A stretch of DNA of 8,349 nucleotides. It comes from Chloroflexota bacterium (GTDB lineage Bacteria > Chloroflexota > Dehalococcoidia > Tepidiformales > Tepidiformaceae). Positions within the stretch are counted from its first letter, which is position 1, and each line of letters begins with the position of its first letter. The notes under the pieces are model-generated. The model had not been told where the DNA came from. It was given only the letters and a program-made list of their open reading frames with translations, and did no database searches. A program made the position numbers and the translations under genes. The stretch covers positions 1 through 8,349 of the forward strand of contig CAUJEQ010000290.1 of the NCBI GenBank assembly GCA_963169135.1. The letters run 5' to 3'. Below are positions 5,709-8,349 of the stretch, one piece after another.

Positions 5709-5720
5709 GCCCGCGGCTCA
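5706..5720. terminator. Short hairpin between convergent hemA and nei (possible bidirectional terminator)
   Basis: TGAGCC (5706-5711), loop CGC, GGCTCA (5715-5720) is a perfect 6-base inverted repeat that starts at the hemA stop codon and fills most of the 14-base gap to the nei stop. Its position between convergent genes suggests termination for both strands. There is no T-tract on either side, so intrinsic termination would be weak. Confidence 0.35.
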
Positions 5721-5722
5721 GG

Positions 5723-6565
5723 TCACGCCATTCGCGGCTGACGCTTGCGCACGGGCGGCTCGATCTGCCCCTCGACCACCGGCTGGCACTTCGGGCACCA
5801 GGCGGTTTGCCGGATATCAACGCCCTGCGGCCCGGACCGAATGCGCGTGAAGCAGCGCCGGCAGGGCTGGCCCGCGCGCATGTAGACCCACATCTCCGGC
5901 CGGCGGCTGAGCCCCAGGCTGTTGGGCTTCCCCACGCTCGCCCGCAAGAGCGCCTGCGCCCTCAGCAACAGTCCCTGCAGATCATCGTCGGAAAGCTCCC
6001 GAACGCGCCGCCACGGGTTCATCCCGACATGGAAGAGCGACTCGTGCTTCCAGATGTTTCCCACGCCCGCAACCGCTTTCTGGTCCATGATCGCGTCACC
6101 GATGGTCAGCGCCGCGCGGGATGGATCGCGGAGGCGGCGGAGCGCCTCGTTCGCGTCGAAGTCGTCCGCCAGCAGGTCGGGCCCGAGGCCGGCGACGGGC
6201 TGGTGGTGCCCCAGGGTGCGCTCCTCCAGCAACTCGATGACCGGCGCGCTGAAGTTCACCACCACGGCATCGGCGACTTCGAGCACGAGCCGCGCCTCGC
6301 GCTCCGGCTTTCGCCATGCCTCTCCCGGCGTGTAGACGTGCCAGGTCCCGTACATCCGCAGGTGGCCACGTAGCACCAGGCCGTTATCGAAACTGATGAG
6401 CAGGTTCTTGCCGGTGGAGCGGGCGCCGGTACACGTCGCGCCCACGATGCGATGCACCTGTGGCACCGGGCCTGGCCCGTGGCTGCGGGCAGCGAGGATC
6501 TCCTTGCCTTCGAGCGCAGCGCCGACCCTTCGCGCGAACCTGTAGAGGCTGTCTCCCTCAGGCAC
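5723..6565 (-). CDS. nei: Fpg/Nei-family DNA glycosylase (endonuclease VIII-like)
   Basis: A 280-residue bifunctional base-excision repair enzyme that removes oxidised bases and nicks the abasic site. After loss of the initiator Met, Pro and Glu of MPEGD become the catalytic N-terminus; Lys53 in STGKNLLISF is the conserved catalytic-domain lysine. The helix-two-turn-helix region has DQKAVAGVGNIWKHE (161-175, Asn170). The C-terminal zinc finger has Cys235/Cys238 and Cys257/Cys260 (CRRC and CPKC), with Arg252 as the conserved finger arginine. MPEGDS points to the Nei side of the family rather than classical Fpg, though substrate choice cannot be settled here. The start is GTG at 6565, fixed by the need for Pro as residue 2. 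It overlaps the end of lhr by eight bases (GTGCCTGA), so translation is probably coupled and both genes share one transcript. All key residues are present. Confidence 0.92.
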   Translation of the reverse strand: MPEGDSLYRFARRVGAALEGKEILAARSHGPGPVPQVHRIVGATCTGARSTGKNLLISFDNGLVLRGHLRMYGTWHVYTPGEAWRKPEREARLVLEVADAVVVNFSAPVIELLEERTLGHHQPVAGLGPDLLADDFDANEALRRLRDPSRAALTIGDAIMDQKAVAGVGNIWKHESLFHVGMNPWRRVRELSDDDLQGLLLRAQALLRASVGKPNSLGLSRRPEMWVYMRAGQPCRRCFTRIRSGPQGVDIRQTAWCPKCQPVVEGQIEPPVRKRQPRMA

Positions 6566-8349
6566 GGCCGGGCTCCGGCGAGCGCGCCGGCCGGTACGTC
6601 AGGCCCCGGTAGCCGCTCGCGAACCCGGCCGCGCGCAGGTGGGCTGCGAGCGGCGACTCGATCGCGGGCGTGCCATCGATCCGCTCGATGGTCAGTCCCT
6701 TCGCCCCGTGACGAGCTGCGTACCCGAGCAACACGGGCATGGCGAGCTCCAGAAGGCCGTCTTGTTCCGCTGCCGGGAGGGTGACGATGCCGCGACCGGA
6801 CCGTTCGACGTACAGCACAGGAACACCATCCACCAGCACGATCTGCGCGCCGGCTGCCCGGGCGAGGTTCCGGCGGTCGTCGTCGTCGCGGCGGGGCCAC
6901 GGGATCGCCGCCCCGTAGGGCTGCGCGGGGTCGCAGGCAGCCAGGACCATCGTTGCCGGATCATCGGGGGTGTCTCGCTCTGCCCGCAGGCGTTCGACGG
7001 CGCCCGGGTAGCCGAACTGAGCGGCGCCGAGCCCTTCCACGAAGTAGCCCCGCCGCACACGGCCCGCATCCTCCATCGCCTTCAACACCGGGTAGACCGA
7101 CGAGAACCCGCCCGGGAGGTCTTCCGCGTTCACGCCTTCGCGGGTCACGATGCCGTGGCGTTCGAGCAGCGCCTGCGCCACCGCGTGGAGCCGGGCCGTC
7201 CGGGTGGAGGCGCTGGAGTCCGTCTCCACGGCCCGAACCAGCGACCACCGCCCCACCGATTCCGGGGGCAGCCGCCCCACGCGCCCGCGAGGGGCGGGCC
7301 CGCTTCCACGGCGTGGCCACGAGAGCGCCCGCAGCGGCGCGAATGTGTCGTTGGTGACTGTGCCCTGCCAGACCAGGTCCCAGAGCGCGTCCAGCACCGC
7401 CGGTATCGGCGCCCCCGCCGCTGCGACCAGATCGGCGAAGAACAGCGCCCCACGCGTCTTGAGCGCGGCGAGGATGGCTTCATGCGCCTGCGTCGGGGTC
7501 TCCGGTTCGGCCCTGGGCGCGAACTCCTCCAACTTCTCGCGGCGCACGAGCACCACCCTGCCGTCGTCCTTGCCGAGACGCCCTGCCCCGAACCAGGCCA
7601 CCGCGCCGCCCGCACCGAGCTGGTCGAGCAGCGACGGCTCGTACCCGGACACGCGTGCGGGGAGCACATCACGTTCGAGCACCGACGCCGGCACGGGCAA
7701 TCCTTCGATCTGCAGAAGCACGTCGCGCAGGCGATCCGGCCCATGGCGCGCGGACCCTACGCCGTGCCAGCGCTGGAGGAAGCGCGCATAGGCGGCGCCC
7801 CTAACCGGTTCGACGTCCCTGCGGATGCGCGCCAGCGACCGCTGCTTGAGCATGCGCAGGACTTCGGGGTCACACCATTCGCGCTCCGTGCCGCCCGGCC
7901 GGAAGTCGCCATGGAGGAGGGTTCCTGCCGCGTCGAGCTCCTGGAGGGTCTCGCGCACCAGCGACTCCGGGATGGCCCAGCGAACTGCCGGGGTGCGCGC
8001 GACGAACGGCCCATGGGTCCGCGCGTAGCGGCTCAGCAGCCCATCGAGCGCATCAGGCGTGGGCCGCAGGAACACCTCGGGGACTCCCAGGGGAGCGGCC
8101 ACACCGAGTCCGTCGCGGTACCGCCCCGCGTCCTCCATGGGTATCCAGCGCTCCTCCCCGCCAATCCGCACCGGGCACGCGCGCCGCGTATTCTGCAGCA
8201 CGGCGAGCCACGCAGGGAGCGACTCCGGTTCCGTTACCCGCGCCGCCAGCTCGGCTTCGTCCAGGTCGCCCAGCCGGCGGAGAACGTCGTGCAACTGGTC
8301 CGCGTGCCGCGCCTTCCGGTTGGGCACCAGGCACTGGAGCTCGAGCTCG
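6558..8349 (-). CDS. lhr: Lhr-type helicase, C-terminal part (5' end beyond the window)
   Basis: 596 residues are visible, from the window edge to the stop at 6560-6558. The frame is open through the edge (ELELQCLVPNRKARHADQLHD), so the internal GTG at 8327 is not the start. This matches the C-terminal half of long Lhr (large helicase-related) proteins, which follows the helicase core and is built of winged-helix domains and a beta-barrel, related to the AlkZ/YcaQ-type fold. Diagnostic blocks, numbered from the first full visible codon, are EERWIPMEDAGRYRDALGV-like sequence near 65-83, RYARTHGPF (about 106-114), FRPGGTEREWCDPEVL (about 150-165), GGFSSVYPVLKAMEDAG (about 427-443), RRGYFVEGLGAAQFGYPGAV (about 445-464) and a DPAQPYGAAIPWP segment (about 489-501). 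The ATPase motifs must lie to the right of the window; if no helicase core is found there, this would be a stand-alone Lhr-CTD protein. nei follows with an 8-base overlap, supporting a DNA repair role. Confidence 0.88.
   Translation of the reverse strand, partial: ELELQCLVPNRKARHADQLHDVLRRLGDLDEAELAARVTEPESLPAWLAVLQNTRRACPVRIGGEERWIPMEDAGRYRDGLGVAAPLGVPEVFLRPTPDALDGLLSRYARTHGPFVARTPAVRWAIPESLVRETLQELDAAGTLLHGDFRPGGTEREWCDPEVLRMLKQRSLARIRRDVEPVRGAAYARFLQRWHGVGSARHGPDRLRDVLLQIEGLPVPASVLERDVLPARVSGYEPSLLDQLGAGGAVAWFGAGRLGKDDGRVVLVRREKLEEFAPRAEPETPTQAHEAILAALKTRGALFFADLVAAAGAPIPAVLDALWDLVWQGTVTNDTFAPLRALSWPRRGSGPAPRGRVGRLPPESVGRWSLVRAVETDSSASTRTARLHAVAQALLERHGIVTREGVNAEDLPGGFSSVYPVLKAMEDAGRVRRGYFVEGLGAAQFGYPGAVERLRAERDTPDDPATMVLAACDPAQPYGAAIPWPRRDDDDRRNLARAAGAQIVLVDGVPVLYVERSGRGIVTLPAAEQDGLLELAMPVLLGYAARHGAKGLTIERIDGTPAIESPLAAHLRAAGFASGYRGLTYRPARSPEPGRA

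Noticed and set aside
8325..8327. GTG at 8327 as the start of a 589-residue gene
   Set aside because: The frame continues without a stop to the window edge with Lhr-like sequence, so this is an internal valine codon of a longer lhr gene.
8338..8349. GAGCTC repeated at the right edge
   Set aside because: It encodes alternating Glu-Leu within the Lhr frame; there are too few copies to call a repeat element.

Overview
The window is GC-rich (roughly two thirds G+C by eye) and densely coding bacterial chromosome, with no sign of mobile DNA. It holds seven confidently recognised protein genes plus the 3' part of an eighth, and one doubtful small ORF. Gene content suggests a GC-rich Chloroflexota bacterium (Dehalococcoidia/Tepidiforma-like) or less likely an actinobacterium. 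The pointers are an F420-dependent luciferase-like oxidoreductase, a stand-alone ADP-forming acyl-CoA synthetase alpha-type protein, a DUF1461 membrane protein, an lhr-nei pair and leaderless-looking promoters. This placement is inference from family distribution, not a phylogeny.

Layout. 1-820 (minus): F420-dependent LLM oxidoreductase, cut at its 3' end by the window edge. 911-1687 (plus): alpha/beta hydrolase, divergent from the first gene. 1734-1988 (plus): doubtful small ORF. 2016-2237 (plus): FmdB-type zinc ribbon protein. 2234-2977 (minus): four-helix DUF1461 membrane protein, whose stop codon overlaps the FmdB stop codon. 3137-4570 (plus): CoA-binding, ADP-forming acyl-CoA synthetase-like protein without an ATP-grasp domain. 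4614-5708 (plus): divergent glutamyl-tRNA reductase (hemA). 5723-6565 (minus): Fpg/Nei-family DNA glycosylase. 6558-8349 (minus): C-terminal part of the Lhr helicase, running off the right edge and overlapping the glycosylase gene by 8 bases.

How they work together. The clearest functional unit is lhr-nei, a DNA repair operon in which the overlap suggests coupled translation; the same gene pair is adjacent in mycobacteria. hemA starts tetrapyrrole synthesis from Glu-tRNA and stands alone, with its own promoter inside a palindrome that abuts the start codon. The other genes look like independently promoted housekeeping or metabolic genes.

Regulation. Several plus-strand genes are preceded by a TANACT -10 box. 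For the hydrolase and FmdB genes it lies exactly six bases before ATG, in an almost identical 15-base module, which predicts leaderless mRNAs. I found no tRNA, rRNA, CRISPR array, insertion sequence, integrase or toxin-antitoxin pair, and no convincing undescribed multi-gene system. The points of interest are promoter architecture and divergent family members.
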